A DNA stretch of 64,000 bases from Hydrangea macrophylla (GCA_033977485.1 CM066994.1:12836001-12900000); one strand, 5' to 3'; counted from the first letter of the stretch, positions 11,074-23,602 are shown. Numbers and translations are program-made. Notes: generated by a model not told the origin, from the sequence alone.

Positions 11074-12382
11074 ACGTAGGAGAACATAGAAAACGTGACT
11101 AGCGTACTTAGTAGAAAGCTTGCGAAGATGAAACTTTTTTTACCATAGAGTTTAAAAGGTTTGGTTAAGAAATTTGAGGTACTTGGGCCTTGGATAAGAG
11201 TCTTTCCAATTCTTCTTCAATTACTAAGGTGAATGAATAGCTATTTTATGTTGGAGAATATATTCAATGCAACGGTGATACCACGTCATCTATGTCACCA
11301 CAATAATACACGTGGATGTGATGCTAATCGTAGACATTCTCCTTGAATATATATGATCGATGTGTGTTTGAATTCTGGTGTTTAACTAGCTTGTGATACC
11401 AAGTCTGCAATATACCAATTGTAATGAATATTTTCTCATTTTTATGGGTGATCTAAGGTTGAATATAAGAATGAACCATGGCTTGTAAAGGGAATAGACG
11501 GATAAATGATAAAACTCAGAATGGAACAGTGAATAGGAAAGGCTCAAGTACACTGCACAACATTCATCTCCACTCAACTGAGTGGGACATGTTTTCTTTT
11601 CTACTATACGAACCCAGAGACTAATAACCTCTCTTATCTCATGTGAGTGCACACATTTTGCTTGTGGTTTTGTTGTGCAAGCCACTTTCTTCATACCTTA
11701 ATACTTCGTTCTCCGCAACAACATTCTTCCTCTATGCATTCAAGAATGTAACTTGACAATTAACATCTTGCCAATCCTGATGAATTGATTTTCAACAACT
11801 CCAAGCCCCCAATTTTGACGTTCATTCATAAAATGGATAATACCATAATCGATTCTAAAGTTGCAAAAAAAAAAAAAAAAAAACCAAAAACCAGTTAAAT
11901 AGTTTTTGAGTTCATATAGTTGTTTTTTGATCACATGAAAGTCGGTGTACGACTTAAAAACACACTAAAATTGATTGTTTATCAAACCCACATATAACTA
12001 ATTTTTTGCAAAACAGATAAGAATAAAAGTTAGTCTGAACCTAATCCCATTTTAAGCATTCCGAAACATGGTCTAAGAAAGTGTTAGAGAAATCTAACTA
12101 TAAAACTACAAACTTTAGATCCCAAACCATCCAATGCCACAGTTGAAACCTCAAATATACGTTTCAACTCCAAATCCAAACTTCATACCATAAAAAATCT
12201 TTCTAAACTCTACACATGAACTCGAAAAAACAATTGAAAGAGAAAAAAACAATGTAATAAACCTAAATCCAATCCAATCTGTACAATAACAGGTGCAAAG
12301 CTTGGCCAGAATTTGATCATTGAAAGCATTACAAGCTATCCAAACTCAATTCACCCATTGTAAACACATGAGCCATTAGAAC
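11074..12382. other. Intergenic region between convergent genes
   Basis: No gene seen. A small foldback is possible at about 11252-11352 ('ggagaatatattca' / 'ctccttgaatatata'). A poly-A tract lies at 11866-11884. Sequence just before 12383 is presumably the 3' UTR of the minus-strand DUF1223 gene. Confidence 0.4.
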
Positions 12383-15126
12383 TTAAAGATTAACGGGCAA
12401 TTGAAAGCTCTGCGAACCAAATATATAGTGAGAGCTGTTCTGAACAAAGACAGCGACACCACATTTACTGCTATTGAAACCTTCCCAGAGAGGGAAATTA
12501 ATAGTTCCTGTAATGGTCTTCTTGGCGGATATGTCTTTGACAGAGCAAAGCTTTTCGAGCTTTCTAACAACGAAGTCATTGGCTAGGACGCGGCCTTTGT
12601 TCTCTCCCTTGGGGCAATCTGTCACCAAACCGTTCTCGTATAGAGCCACCATTATATTGGCACCATCACTGTCCACCTTGGTCCTTAAAGCTCCTGTTAG
12701 AGTGACTTGCAAGGTCTCTGGTGCTGGCCTTTGAAATGTTGCCTGTTTCAATTAAGATCCACATTTATTTGTCACTTGTCTAGCTTGCATTGAGTACTAG
12801 GAAGCACCGGTGTGGGTGAGAGTCACCAATTTTAAGAAATCTAGGATGTGGGTGCAAGGGTACTTATACAAAATATAACACAAGCATAGGTTTATATATA
12901 TAGTTATACAAACTATTCTACATCTACATTGTCTTGACTGTTTTATGTGAGCTAAGACATGAATAACTAGCATAAATGCTATGTAAGCAATACTAGCCTT
13001 TTGATTCTCAGCATTCTTAATTTGACCTAAAGTTCTGAAAATCATGTTAGAGACCCCTTGAAAGAAAATAAAAAAATGAAAAAAGCATCTATGCCAGTGC
13101 GGATGCGGATGCGGGTGCGCATCCAATGTGAATTCTTCAACCTTCAAGAAGATCCGTGCTTCCTTGAAGTCAACTTAGTTGATACAATAAGGTTACTAAA
13201 CTAACAGTTACTATCAACCCATCTCATTGTGAAATTACGTTAGTACCCTCAGTTAATGGGATGGAATGAACTTTTATTGTTCGATGCAGAATTTTAGTTT
13301 TAAACACACTGTAGGTTAGAATACACACATATACATATATATATATATGTGTGTGTGTGTATGGGAATGGGACATGGATAAGACATTTAACCATGCTAGT
13401 TAGTTGTTCACACCCATTGATAGCATGAAGGAATGGAAAGCTGAGGTAGTGGTCTTACATTGCAAGCTGTAAGAAGGGGCATACTACCTAACATTTTGAC
13501 ATTTTTGTTGGTTTCAAACTCAATTACATTATATATCAACTTTTAGAATTGCATTAAATATTGGACAGCAGGAATGAATATCTAATTTTTGACAATTTTG
13601 TATTTAGTTGATGAGAGCTTGCCAAAATGTTCCTATAAAAGATCAATAGAGCATTGGGTAACACAAAGATACAAGGCCCACATATCCTAGCTGGAACCAA
13701 CTTTTTTTTTTTTTTTTTTTGTCGTGGCTCTGGCTCACCAAAAAGCAAAGTTAGGCATCTTCTTTTTATTTATATATTTCATTCGAGGAGTAGTTCAATT
13801 AGAGAGCATTTTTCTCACCCAATTTTTGGTGTATTAATGCTCACTCAAGCCTCCCATTAGTTAATGAAATGGGACTCATGATTAAACACTATTAATTAAA
13901 TCCTGAGTCCCATTGCATTGACCAATAAAAAGATTGGATGAGCATTGATACACCAAAAAATTGGGTGAGCAAAAGTATATTCACTTCAATTATATGGTTT
14001 GTACTTTGTTATTGAAGCATTGATTAACGTGGAGTTGTTTCCACAAAAATTGTCCAAAAAAAACTTAATTATTAAATCAAAGTGCCTTACAACTTAATGA
14101 CAAATCCCATGTAAGTCGGTTTTAGTAAAACCGACATTCAAAAAGTTGGCTTAAAGTTGGGTTTCGTAACACCGACATTAAAGTTGGGTTTCCAAAACCC
14201 AACATTAAAGTCGGTTTTAGTAAAACCGACATTCAAGTTGATTATTTTTTCCACAATTAATTTTCAGAGTAAAAAGAGAAGGGAAAAAAATTCTGTTAAT
14301 GTCGGTTTTTGAAAACCCAACTTTAATGTCGGTTTTTGGAAACCCAACTTTAATGTCGGTTTTACAAAACCCAACTTTAAGCCAACTTTTTGAATGTCGG
14401 TTTTACTAAAACCGACTTACATGGGATTTGTCATTAAGTTGTAAGGCACTTTGGTTTAATAATTAAGTTTTTTTTGGGCAATTTTTGTGGAAACGACTCA
14501 TTAACGTGCTGCTTGGGAAGGTTCGAAACTGGTTCTGTGATAATGCTCCGGCTAAAACTGTTTTTGTTTTATTAAAAGAGGTTTTTTTTTTTATACAATC
14601 AACATAATTAATACTGATATTCCAAACCATTAATTATGCATAGAAAATAAGGTTCATTTCATAGATACAAACAATCAAGACATAGAAGTATAACATAACA
14701 TATCTACCTACAAACAGTTTATTAAGTTTACTGACAAATTCTTTTATGGATGTGATCCTCTCAAATACTAACATCAAGCATCACATAAATCACATAAGCA
14801 TACATGCTACAAATCATAATTTTACCCATACCTATGGTTCTGCTTCTTTCTTTTTTCATTTTTTTTTCTTTCGAAAAGTTTACCGAGCCAAGGATACAAT
14901 CTTAGATATCAAAACGGTTAATTAAACCGCTTAATTAATTACATACCATACAAGTGCAGCGTCACTAGTAGGCTCAGTAAGTACAGGTTGTATTTTAATC
15001 CAAATGTAGTCTAGTTCACCTTAAAATTTGAAAATATTTTTTTGTACATGTGATATTTTAGTCCAAATGTAGTATAGCTCACGCCCAATTCTTAAATAAA
15101 CTCAATTTGATACTATATCTTATTAT

Positions 15127-15165
<39 letters not shown>

Positions 15166-16574
15166 GGGGGCACTGCCCCGAGCCCCCCATATATCTTCCT
15201 CAACCCAACCACCACCGCCCCCACCCAAAAAAAAATAATAATAATAATAAAATAATAAATAATAATAATAAAATAATAATAAATTGCTGGCTCCGCTCTT
15301 GATACCATAATTATACATAGTTTTAATTATAAAAAATGTATATATAATACATGATATTTTCTTATTTGGGAAATGTTATTTGTACTCCAAAAATTACTAA
15401 ATACACTTCATGGTACCACTATGCAGCATGTGGTATAATCATTATTATGCACTCCATGAAATGCATTATTTAGTAAGTCATGGAGTGTGAATAGCAATTC
15501 CCTATTTTTTATTAACAAAGTTAATCAAATTCATGATAATTTATAAATATAATTCACGGTAGTCATAACTTATAAGTTATGTCAATGTTTCATAGTCCTA
15601 AGATAAAGATTTTGTTTAACCTCTCATATAAATACTACAAGTTAATCGGATCAACAAATCGATTTTTTTTTTTTAACAATTCAGTCAAATTTCTCTTGAC
15701 TAATTGGTTCACATTGATTATTTTACTTGTTAATTATACAAACGGTCCAAATACTAAATCAAAACTAATGACCTATTAGGTACCATTTTAATCTTTGATA
15801 ACTATGAATACAAATTGGGTAATACTTGGGGCACAACCAAAGTCACAACTTTTTATGCACAACCTCCATTTTGTGTCTATCTCTCTCCTAGTGGGCACTG
15901 TGGGGTCACTGGCACTGTGGGAAGATAGAGATAGACACAAAATGGAGGTTATGCAAAAAAGGTTGTGGCTTTAGTTGTGCCCAAGTATTACTCATACAAA
16001 TTATACAATTCATTCATACAAAAATTTAATAGACAAAAATAAATCAATAAAAAACAAAAAACAAAAGAGGTGATTCAAGATCTCTATATAATCAAGAAAT
16101 CAACACGAAAAAGGAAATATTCACCTGGAACGTCGGAGCAGGAAATCTTGGTGCGGACGCAATACAAGAGAGAATAGCGTCCTGATCCGTTGCGACGCAC
16201 TGGGCTCTACCCTGGACCACCACCTGTGGCGTGAACATAGTATCGAGCTTCAAAGCCTCCACGTAAGCCTTTTGCCGAACCGTCCATTGGCTAGACCCAA
16301 ATGGGTCCCTCCAACCCATGTAATCCCAGTAGTCCACGTGGCAGGCCAGAACGATCACTGGGACCCCCAGATTGAAGTCCCCCCTCCCTAGCCTCGATAT
16401 CAGCACCTCCGCCTCCGGCGAGGTTGCGCAGCCCTGCGACAAGAACAGCTCCACCACCACTGCCGCCGTTGGGTGGTTGTTGTCAGCGGCCACGGTTTCG
16501 TTTTGTGGATCGGTCTTTGAGGAGGAGGAGGTGGAGGAGCCTCGGCCGAAGCAGGCGAAGAGGCGGCGCGTCAT
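12383..16574 (-). CDS. DUF1223 family thioredoxin-fold protein, complete, 2 exons
   Basis: Exon 1 is 16574-16125 (150 codons, donor ccag|gtgaat) and exon 2 is 12742-12383 (119 codons plus stop, acceptor aaacag|gc), giving 269 residues. After a Ser-rich N-terminus come the family blocks 'VVVELFLSQGCATSPEAE', 'HVDYWDYMGWRDPFGS' and 'MFTPQVVVQGRAQ'. Bacterial relatives, as I recall them, have a CSSC-type motif where this protein has Cys-Ala-Thr-Ser, so it would be a single-cysteine form. The C-terminal half is a plant-conserved domain ending 'IFGSQSFQLP'. The molecular function of the family is unknown to me. The 3382-base intron is packed with MITEs and holds a 468 bp palindrome at 14032. No signal peptide or membrane segment is evident. 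Confidence 0.9.
13328..13364. repeat. Mixed (CA)n-(TA)n-(TG)n microsatellite
   Basis: An alternating purine/pyrimidine tract, cacacatatacatata through to gtgtgtgtgt, self-complementary end to end. It lies in the DUF1223 intron. Confidence 0.75.
13809..13974. mobile_element. MITE, palindromic (tttgctca family), copy 2
   Basis: Ends 'tttttctcacccaattttt' and 'aaaaaattgggtgagcaaaa' are inverted repeats, with the same internal layout as 1705-1880 (cccatt...attaaac / ...taaatcctgag...). It lies in the DUF1223 intron. Confidence 0.6.
14032..14499. mobile_element. Mutator-like palindromic MITE with 9-bp target duplication
   Basis: The element is almost a perfect palindrome from end to end. The arms start 'gagttgtttccacaaaaatt' and end with its complement ('gagtcg' variant). 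The inner arms repeat GTCGGTTTT / AAAACCGAC several times. It is flanked by the 9-bp duplication ATTAACGTG at 14023-14031 and 14500-14508. A 9-bp duplication with long terminal inverted repeats is the signature of Mutator-like elements. It has no ORF. Either strand's transcript would fold into a hairpin of about 220 bp, and the element lies inside the DUF1223 intron. Confidence 0.85.
15131..15163. repeat. (TA)n microsatellite
   Basis: Uninterrupted TA dinucleotides, followed by 'ggggggcactgccccgagcccccc' split across 15166-15190 and then a TAA-rich tract at 15232-15282. The G/C block resembles the one near 17960-17985. Confidence 0.85.
15373..15505. mobile_element. MITE, palindromic
   Basis: Left 'gttatttgtactcc...actaaatacactt' faces right 'atttagtaagtcatggagtgtgaatagcaatt'. 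The centre holds 'catggtaccactatgcag' / 'catgtggtataatc' arms. About 130 bp, in the DUF1223 intron. Confidence 0.4.
15820..15990. mobile_element. MITE, palindromic (taatacttggggcac family), copy 1
   Basis: Ends 'taatacttggggcacaacc' and its near-exact complement '...cccaagtatta' enclose matching inner arms ('ccattttgtgtctatct' / 'agatagacacaaaatgg') and a centre made of 'ggcactgtgg' copies. TA ends fit Stowaway-like elements. It lies 135 bases downstream of the exon 1 donor of the DUF1223 gene. The second copy is at 17636-17814, on the other side of the gene's first exon. Confidence 0.7.
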
Positions 16575-16880
16575 CGCGACGTGTCGTCTCCGGCGGCGGA
16601 AGAGAGAGATTGGATCAGATCTGAAATTGGTTTCTTGGGTTTAAAAATTGAGGAGGTGTAATAAGAATGTGAGATATGGGGGAAAGGGAGGAGGAGGGAG
16701 GGGGGGTGAGAGGAGAGAGAAAGTGGTGGATGGTATAGAGAGAAAGGTGGCAAAAGAATAGGTGAGTCGGTGACAACAATGAGATTCTCTCTCTCTCTCT
16801 CTCTCTCTCTTCTGTTTAGAGAGAGAATATAAAAGGTTTGGGGTGGGGGTAGGAGAGAGATCGTTAGCGACACACGAATG
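16575..16880 (-). promoter_or_regulatory. CT/GA-rich leader and proximal promoter of the DUF1223 gene
   Basis: On the minus strand this is a CT-rich leader (ctctctct run at 16786-16811) immediately before ATG 16574-16572. A weak TATA-like 'ttttatattc' lies near 16826-16835 on the minus strand. Short frames here translate only the simple repeat. Confidence 0.4.
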
Positions 16881-17403
16881 AGTTGGTGCCACGTTGCTTT
16901 TTGTTAGTGGGAGTTGGATTTTGGTCACTAGTCAGACACCACCTTCACAATATACGCAAGGTAAGCCTTGATTATGAATCTGAACTGAACTATATATACA
17001 CCGATGCATATGTGTATATATATATATATCATAACCCTTTTTTACGGGGGATCTCTCGTTTTAATAAAGTGAGCACTTCTTTTGCAGTCGTTGAATCTAG
17101 TTTTCAGTCTGTGAAATTACTTCAATATTCTTAATGAAAACTGGATCCGACGTCTATAAACAGAAGTCCTCACGTTAACAAAGTGAGGCATCCCTCATAA
17201 GAAGGGTTCTGTATACGGCCAGACTCTTTAAGTAAACTGTGTCGAGTGAACTTATCCAGTGAATTGACTTTCAATCCTAACAGAAGTCGTGGGTCGCGCC
17301 CGCTGACCTGCAGGCTCGTTTAGACTTAAAACTCAGTTCAATGGTTAAGTTCACTTGATCCAGTTCACTTTAGAGCCTCTTCATATATATATATATGGGG
17401 AAA

Positions 17404-17567
17404 ACCTACAACATGGTGATTGTAGGTTAGCAGCAGCGTGTACACACCCGTTTTTAACGACAAAAAAAAAAAAAAAAAAAAAAATTTTAATCCCGACTTT
17501 TAGTGACGAAAAATTTCGCCGTTAAAAGTAATTTTTCGTCTCTAATGCGTCGTGTTGTAAGTTAGCA
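17404..17567. mobile_element. MITE (ctaacttacaac family), copy 1
   Basis: Contains 'gacgaaaaatttcgccg' palindromes and a right end 'gttgtaagttagca', with related ends on the left ('cctacaacatggtg', 'gtaggttagca'). The same motifs make up the element at 53648-53770. A poly-A run of about 22 bases interrupts it. Confidence 0.5.
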
Positions 17568-17635
17568 TTCTCCTCTATATATATATATAGAAAGAGAGAG
17601 AGAGAGAGATAGAGAGATGCTAAATAAAAAGAGAG

Positions 17636-17814
17636 TAATACTTGGGGCACAACCAAAGCCACAACATTTTTTGCACAACCTTCATTTTGTGTCTATCTCT
17701 CTCTTGATGGGTCCCACAGTGCCAGTGACCCCACAGTGCCCACTAAGAGAGAGATAGACACAAAATGGAGGTTGTGCAAAAAAGTTTGTGGCTTTGGTTG
17801 TGCCCCAAGTATTA
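17636..17814. mobile_element. MITE, palindromic (taatacttggggcac family), copy 2
   Basis: Near-perfect palindrome with the same ends and inner arms as 15820-15990. The central 'cccacagtgccagtgacc' block is slightly longer. The two copies bracket the promoter and first exon of the DUF1223 gene. Confidence 0.7.
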
Positions 17815-20650
17815 CCCATAAAAAGATGAAAAAAAATTGTGAGTAAATGTGGTGTATTTAGTGAAAAAGTTGGTATTCAGGAGCAGATGTAGAAATGTGA
17901 AGTCCAGAGGGCTTGTTAGGGGTAGAACCTCGAAGTGGCACATAGAGAGCTAAGTTTAAGGGGGTTCGGGGCAGCACCCTCAAGGTGATTTTTTCGTTCT
18001 ACTTGTGCACATTTTTAGTGTAGAATTTTCTATAAAGTTTGAATTATATTAAATCAATTTGGGTCAAGTTAAGTTCAGAAGTGAGAAAAAAAATATGTTT
18101 TACCAAATATTTAGGATGAGTTGAATTACAATTGCGTTAATATTAGTTCAGGGGCAATTCTATTCACACCCACATATTTACTCTCTGAACCCACCTTGTA
18201 ATAAAATTTTCTTATTCCAATTATATCTCTATACAAAATGACATGCAAGGACAAATTATTTTAAAAAATCCTAAACAAGTTACTCTCTACACCTGTGGAT
18301 ATCGCAATCTTCCTTATCCACTACGTTTTCAAAATCTTTTTCAAATTCAAATTCAGAAATGAGTCGCCACTTAATTTTTAAAAGGAAAATTAAGAAACCA
18401 TTTTAAAAGCAAACTAATCTTTTTAGAAACCAGAGATTGACTAAGTCCGAGGATTATAGAATGAGAGAGGAAGGAGCCCGGCGGACTAAAACACCCTCTC
18501 TCACTCTATCTCGCGATAGGCCTCTACTCAACATCCTTTTAATCGAGTTATTAATCTAAGCATGCCCTCAATTAATACATATATATATATATATATATAT
18601 AAATAATACATTACACAAGCATGTTGAAAAGGGTGCAAAATTGCTAACGACAAAATATCATTCGAAACCATATAATTCACTTAGCAAGCAAGATGATATG
18701 CAACAGAGGACAAGAGTACTTACCCGGGATCCAGCCGCAAATATTAAACGTGCAATGCATGCAAATAAATAAAACCTAGGAAAAGAGTCTCTAATCTATA
18801 TATACAAGTAAAACAAGACCTATTTCTAAGGTGTCGTACATGGAGTCGAAAATCAATAAAAATCAAAGAAGCAAATTAAACTAGAAAAATATTAGAAAAT
18901 TGTACCTCAAATGCGCTACAAAACAAAGATTAGTACACGCATTTTAAGCAATGCACATTATTGGATCCTAAGTAATAATTCCTAACAAGAGGCAAATTCT
19001 ATTTTTCAAGTATCAATCTACATGAATGAATGCACATGAATACTTGGATATGAACAATATAAAGACCATGAACTAATCATTGATTTGGATCGTTTGACCT
19101 TTGGTTCCAAGCTTGAATAATCTTTATTAGAGTATGGTATAAGCCCTAGGTTAAGGAAAGATCATTTGAACCATTATTTACAAAGTTGGTAAAAACTGTG
19201 ACAGGATTCTGAAAATTGCTAAGAGCAAACCTGAACTTCAAAGAAATAAAAAGCATGCTTCCCATGGTTTGATGTCGGTGAATTTTGGACACAAGATGCC
19301 TCTGTGAGTCTAGTTTTTAACCCAAAAAGAAAACCAAGGTTTCAACAGTTAGATATCTGGAAATTGAGTAGAAACTAGACGTCACTCAGAGACTTACAAC
19401 TCTCTATCCAGAGATTTTGTTTGATTTTTTAAAAATAGTAATAAAAAAAATCAGAATTGATCTAATCTTTTTAGGGGATCTTATTAACGCATCAAATTAC
19501 ATGGAAAAATTTATTTGAAGTCAAAGATACTTGATTAATGCTCTGATTTATTGATTTCAAAAGAGTGTTACTATTCTGGAATTCTGGACAGATTGTTGTT
19601 GTTTCACAAAACTCATGATCAAACCACTTTAACCATGAAATCTCATTGAAACAAAAAATGTAGTGGTAAAACTTTGTGTTATTGACACTTTCCAGTTGGT
19701 TTTATTCGATTCCAACGGTTCATTATTTAACTAAAAATCCTTGATCAAAAACAGTTTGTGAATCCACTATTTTTATTTGTCAAGTTTAACTTTATTTGTT
19801 AACCCCAACTATTCAATCATGAGGTTGGGCTTAAACCAAACCATTTCTCTTACCATTTGATGGTCATTGGAGATCTAATGACATTTAACTTGTAGATCTT
19901 AAATGAAGTATGGAGAAACTTCATAAAAACCCCAAGACAATGAACCTAAACCATGGAGATAAGATTAGCCTCAAATTATTCCTCCTACCATTTGATGGTC
20001 ATAGGAGACTAACAACACCTAAACTTGTGGATTTTAATGAAGTATGAAGAAACTTTATAAAATCCTAAGGTAATGAATTCAAACTATGGTAAAAGTTTGA
20101 ATTCATTGACTCAATATACTAAAATCAACCTCAATCTTCTTCATAAATCATAAGTTCATAAGAATATCGAGGGACTCTAAACACAAGGATTCAAGTAGGA
20201 CATTGAAAGTCTTATGAATCTCAAAAGTAGACATAGTCAAAAGGGAAATGAAAACAAAACTTCAAGCAACATCAACTCCAAGGTTTATTTATACTTTAAA
20301 CCCAAGGCTATTTTGATTCAAACTAATGAAATGAGAGTTCAATAACAATATATGTGGTGTGTGATGAAATGAGGTGGGAAGAGATGTTTTGAAAATGTGT
20401 AAAAGATCATAAGTATCTATATATTGTGATTGAACTAGAGTAAGAAACTAAAACAATTTAGAGTTTACCTCTAATGATCCTCAACTCTTTGGTTGCTCTA
20501 AGACTTCCAAAGATTAAACTCTTCTTCTTGCTCTTTCTTCCAACCAACCCTCTCTATTACTCTTCTTAATTTAGAAAGTGTGTAAGGAGAATCAACCTAG
20601 GGATTCCAACATTCCAAAATTCCAACCTCCCCTAATGGGGATACACATCC

Positions 20651-20662
20651 TCTATATATCGA
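20651..20662 (-). promoter_or_regulatory. TATA-like box of the Tat-like LTR
   Basis: On the minus strand 'gatatatagagg' lies about 106 bases downstream of the CGGCA/TGCCG dyad array. It is the likely core promoter of this LTR. Confidence 0.4.
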
Positions 20663-20767
20663 TAATCTTTTGAGGGTTATTTTGGGGAATTCGCTGAAAA
20701 ACCCTAATTCCCGCCGTCTTTTGATGGTATAAACCGACCTATTTTTGGACATACTGTCATAAAAATG

Positions 20768-20985
20768 CGGCACTCTCTAGATGTCAGTGATTGCCGATGC
20801 GGCAGTCACTGATTGCCAAAACGGCATTCAGTGAATGCCGGAACGGCATTCAGGGAGTGCCGCGGACAACTATACAGACTGTCGTTTTATGCAGAAATCC
20901 ATTTTTTCGCGGCATTTAATGAAATTCGCGACACTCATAGAATGCCGACCGGCACTCCATAAAGTGCCGTAGCGGCAATCCGAGA
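20768..20985. repeat. Array of CGGCA...TGCCG dyads in the Tat-like LTR
   Basis: Pairs of CGGCA and TGCCG half-sites enclose about 9 bases (for example 'cggcattcagtgaatgccg'). The dyads begin at 20800, 20822 and 20844, a 22-bp period, followed by looser copies near 20910-20985. Related GC dyads occur at 23963-24001 and 35951-36080. Confidence 0.75.
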
Positions 20986-23383
20986 CTGCTGCAGATTCCA
21001 TCATGTGCCATTTTACTCTGTTTTTTTCTTTTTCTCTCTTTTTCTTTTGTTTTGTGTCACGCCCCGGAACAACATAAATAGAGAAAACTAAATTTCCTTT
21101 ATGGGTCCATAGGGAATGACCGGTGAATGTTATTATTTTCCACACCACGCAGTACTAGTCCAAACAAGAATAGTAACCAACTGAAATATAACAATAGTAA
21201 TACTATTACAAACTATCAGAGTGTGGTCAATAGGATCACAACAGGTCTGGAGACAACATATGCCCAAGTACTCACTAAACAAAACAAGTTCAATAGTAAT
21301 AATAAGCTTAAACATAAACTTAGATCTTCAGATCTTCAGCTGGCGTAAGAGTAGTCGTTAGCGTAGTAGCCTTCTCTGGCATAACCAGCATCTGTGGGGC
21401 CACCCTATGTGAAATCACCCTCAGTGTAGTAGCTATCATCATAAGTGTCCTCACCTATAGAATAAGGTACAGGATAGTCTGGACGGTGGAAAGTCCAGGC
21501 AATAAAAGGCTATCAGCTTACTGAGAGCTGAGTGAGTATAAACTAACAAGGTACCAGTTATCTGAAGTAAACACGAGCTTATGAAAACACGAGTTAACAA
21601 TCTTATTATAATGATCATCAGAACTTGTTTCTTTATTAAAGAAACATACTTAATCGTCTTGTTACTCGAAGACCGATGATTTACAATACTCTCTAGAAAG
21701 AACAGACTCAATCGTTTCATATATGTAGATATACCATCATTCTGTCCATTGCTCGCTAAGGATATAAACCATCCACCGCATTCATGGACACCACGTGTCA
21801 CACCCCAACCCGTCCCCAAGGGTTAGGACCGTGTAACAACAGAGTTACCCAAAGCAAAACACCCCTTAATAGCAATAAAATAAGAGTTAAACATAGGAAA
21901 ATGGATTTATTAGCTTAAACCGGACCAATGGTAAAATTTTCATTAAGAAAATATAGTCAAATTTTATATCAAAAGATAGCCCTTTGAGTCTCGGTTCCAA
22001 CGCAAAAAAAAAAATGGCGCGCGAATCCGAACTTTCTAGAAAGAGTTATGTCTGTTTCCGTAAAACTCGACAGGCTAAAAATAAACCTGTGGATTTTGCA
22101 CAACAAATTTCCACACCAATTTCCCTTTTTAAGAGTTAAAAACATAACCAAAACCAAATTACTCATGCAAACCCATTATCATTCATTCCCAACTGATCCA
22201 CTAAAATGTCCATGACACTTAGAAACTAAGAAGAAATTAAACTAGATTATTACAAAATCCTTACACTAATTGGCCTCAATTCTAAAGCATACAATATGAG
22301 TTTCTAATTACAAATTTTACAACCAACTCCCAACCCAACTGAGTACGCCCACAAACAATGTATTAACATATACAACAAAAGAAACATACTCCCAGATTGT
22401 CCAGAACCTCGTGGTTCAACGCTTCTCACTATGATGTTCATATGAACCTGCGTGGTCATTAGCCACAAAATCTAATAAGCTTTCGCTCAGTGAGTACGTG
22501 GTACTAATCATGCAATTGGAGTATTTAATGGATCATAACACCAATTAAACATCACAACAATAAATGGTCGCAGGCGTGTCAAGTAACCAATCACCATCGT
22601 TCTGGACCCCTGATTCCGGTCCATTCTCACTTTTTCCGTTGCATATAACGAAATCACTCATTCTCTCGTGACCGTAGTCAATTCATTGTGTGGTCGTCAC
22701 CACGTCCCCTTTTCTCTGAGGACTTCATCATCATCCCCCTTTTCTTTGAGGAATGGGCGTCCCTTATATATGGGCTAAATAATGGTGATTATCACTTGAG
22801 ACCCTTTGACCCAAATAAGCACATAAACAGCTCAAAATGTCAACATGGCAATTTCAACATTCCAAACATGTTAATTGCTAATTAATCACATGCTTTTCTA
22901 CTTAATCATAATTAAGCATTCTAAGCATTTAATAACAATGAAATGACATTAAACATCCAATTTTAGGATTAGGACACTCACCTCACGAATAGGTCCAAAT
23001 AAAGCCTAGAAATCCCAAATTTCATCGCAAAACTAGCTATAGTTGTACCCAATGATATCCCTACATATATAGATCACATATATGTATCACCCCTGTAGAC
23101 ACCCCATTTTGTCGGCTATCAGATTTAGGAGACCCATAGCTTGGTGGTTCACAATGATCGTAAAAGACTCAAAAAGACTCCTGGAAGTCAGCTCTATCTC
23201 TCAGAATGCTCAGATTGACCAAAATGCCCCTGAAAGCCCGAAAACTCCCAGATTTGGTCCCGAAGTTCTGAAAACATGCTATGTCGTAAGAAAAATGATA
23301 AAATGAGTTTTTAAGTAAAACTGGATGAAATCGTCAGCTCCCAGAGACCCCCGGAAGTCCCGGAAGTTCCCCGAAAGTCCCCG

Positions 23384-23602
23384 TTGACCGGTTTGACCAA
23401 GGTTTGACCAGGTTTTGACCAGAGTTTGACCAAGTTTGACCAAGTTTGACCAAAATCGTCCGAATTCACCGGAATCATTAGAAAAGTATTCAAATGAGTT
23501 TTAAAAGAGAATCGAGCGAAAACGTCGGCTCCTGGGAGCTCCCGGAGGTTCCCAGAACTTCCCGGGAATCCCAGGTTTGACCAGTTTGACCAAGATTTGA
23601 CT
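23384..23602 (+). promoter_or_regulatory. Phased TTGACC (W-box core) arrays in the solo LTR
   Basis: TTGACC starts at 23384, 23393, 23404, 23415, 23426, 23436 and 23446, so copies fall every 9-11 bases. A second group has TTGACC at 23577 and 23586 and TTGACT at 23597. TTGAC(C/T) is the core bound by plant WRKY factors. The hexamers lie in the U3 part of the LTR, about 550-750 bases before the TATA-like box at 24142. Binding is inference. Confidence 0.7.

Larger units (their letters stand above)
16884..18293. other. Intergenic, MITEs only
   Basis: Apart from the two small elements listed at 17404 and 17636, I see no gene. Short TA-rich and GA-rich runs occur at 17010-17030, 17380-17396 and 17572-17616. 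The stretch ends at the retrotransposon boundary at 18294. Confidence 0.4.

Noticed and set aside
22688..22885. Pairs of similar frames at 22688/32214, 21969/31492 and 26448/32682
   Set aside because: They are the two LTR copies of the same Ty3 element; frames are short and not retained as proteins.
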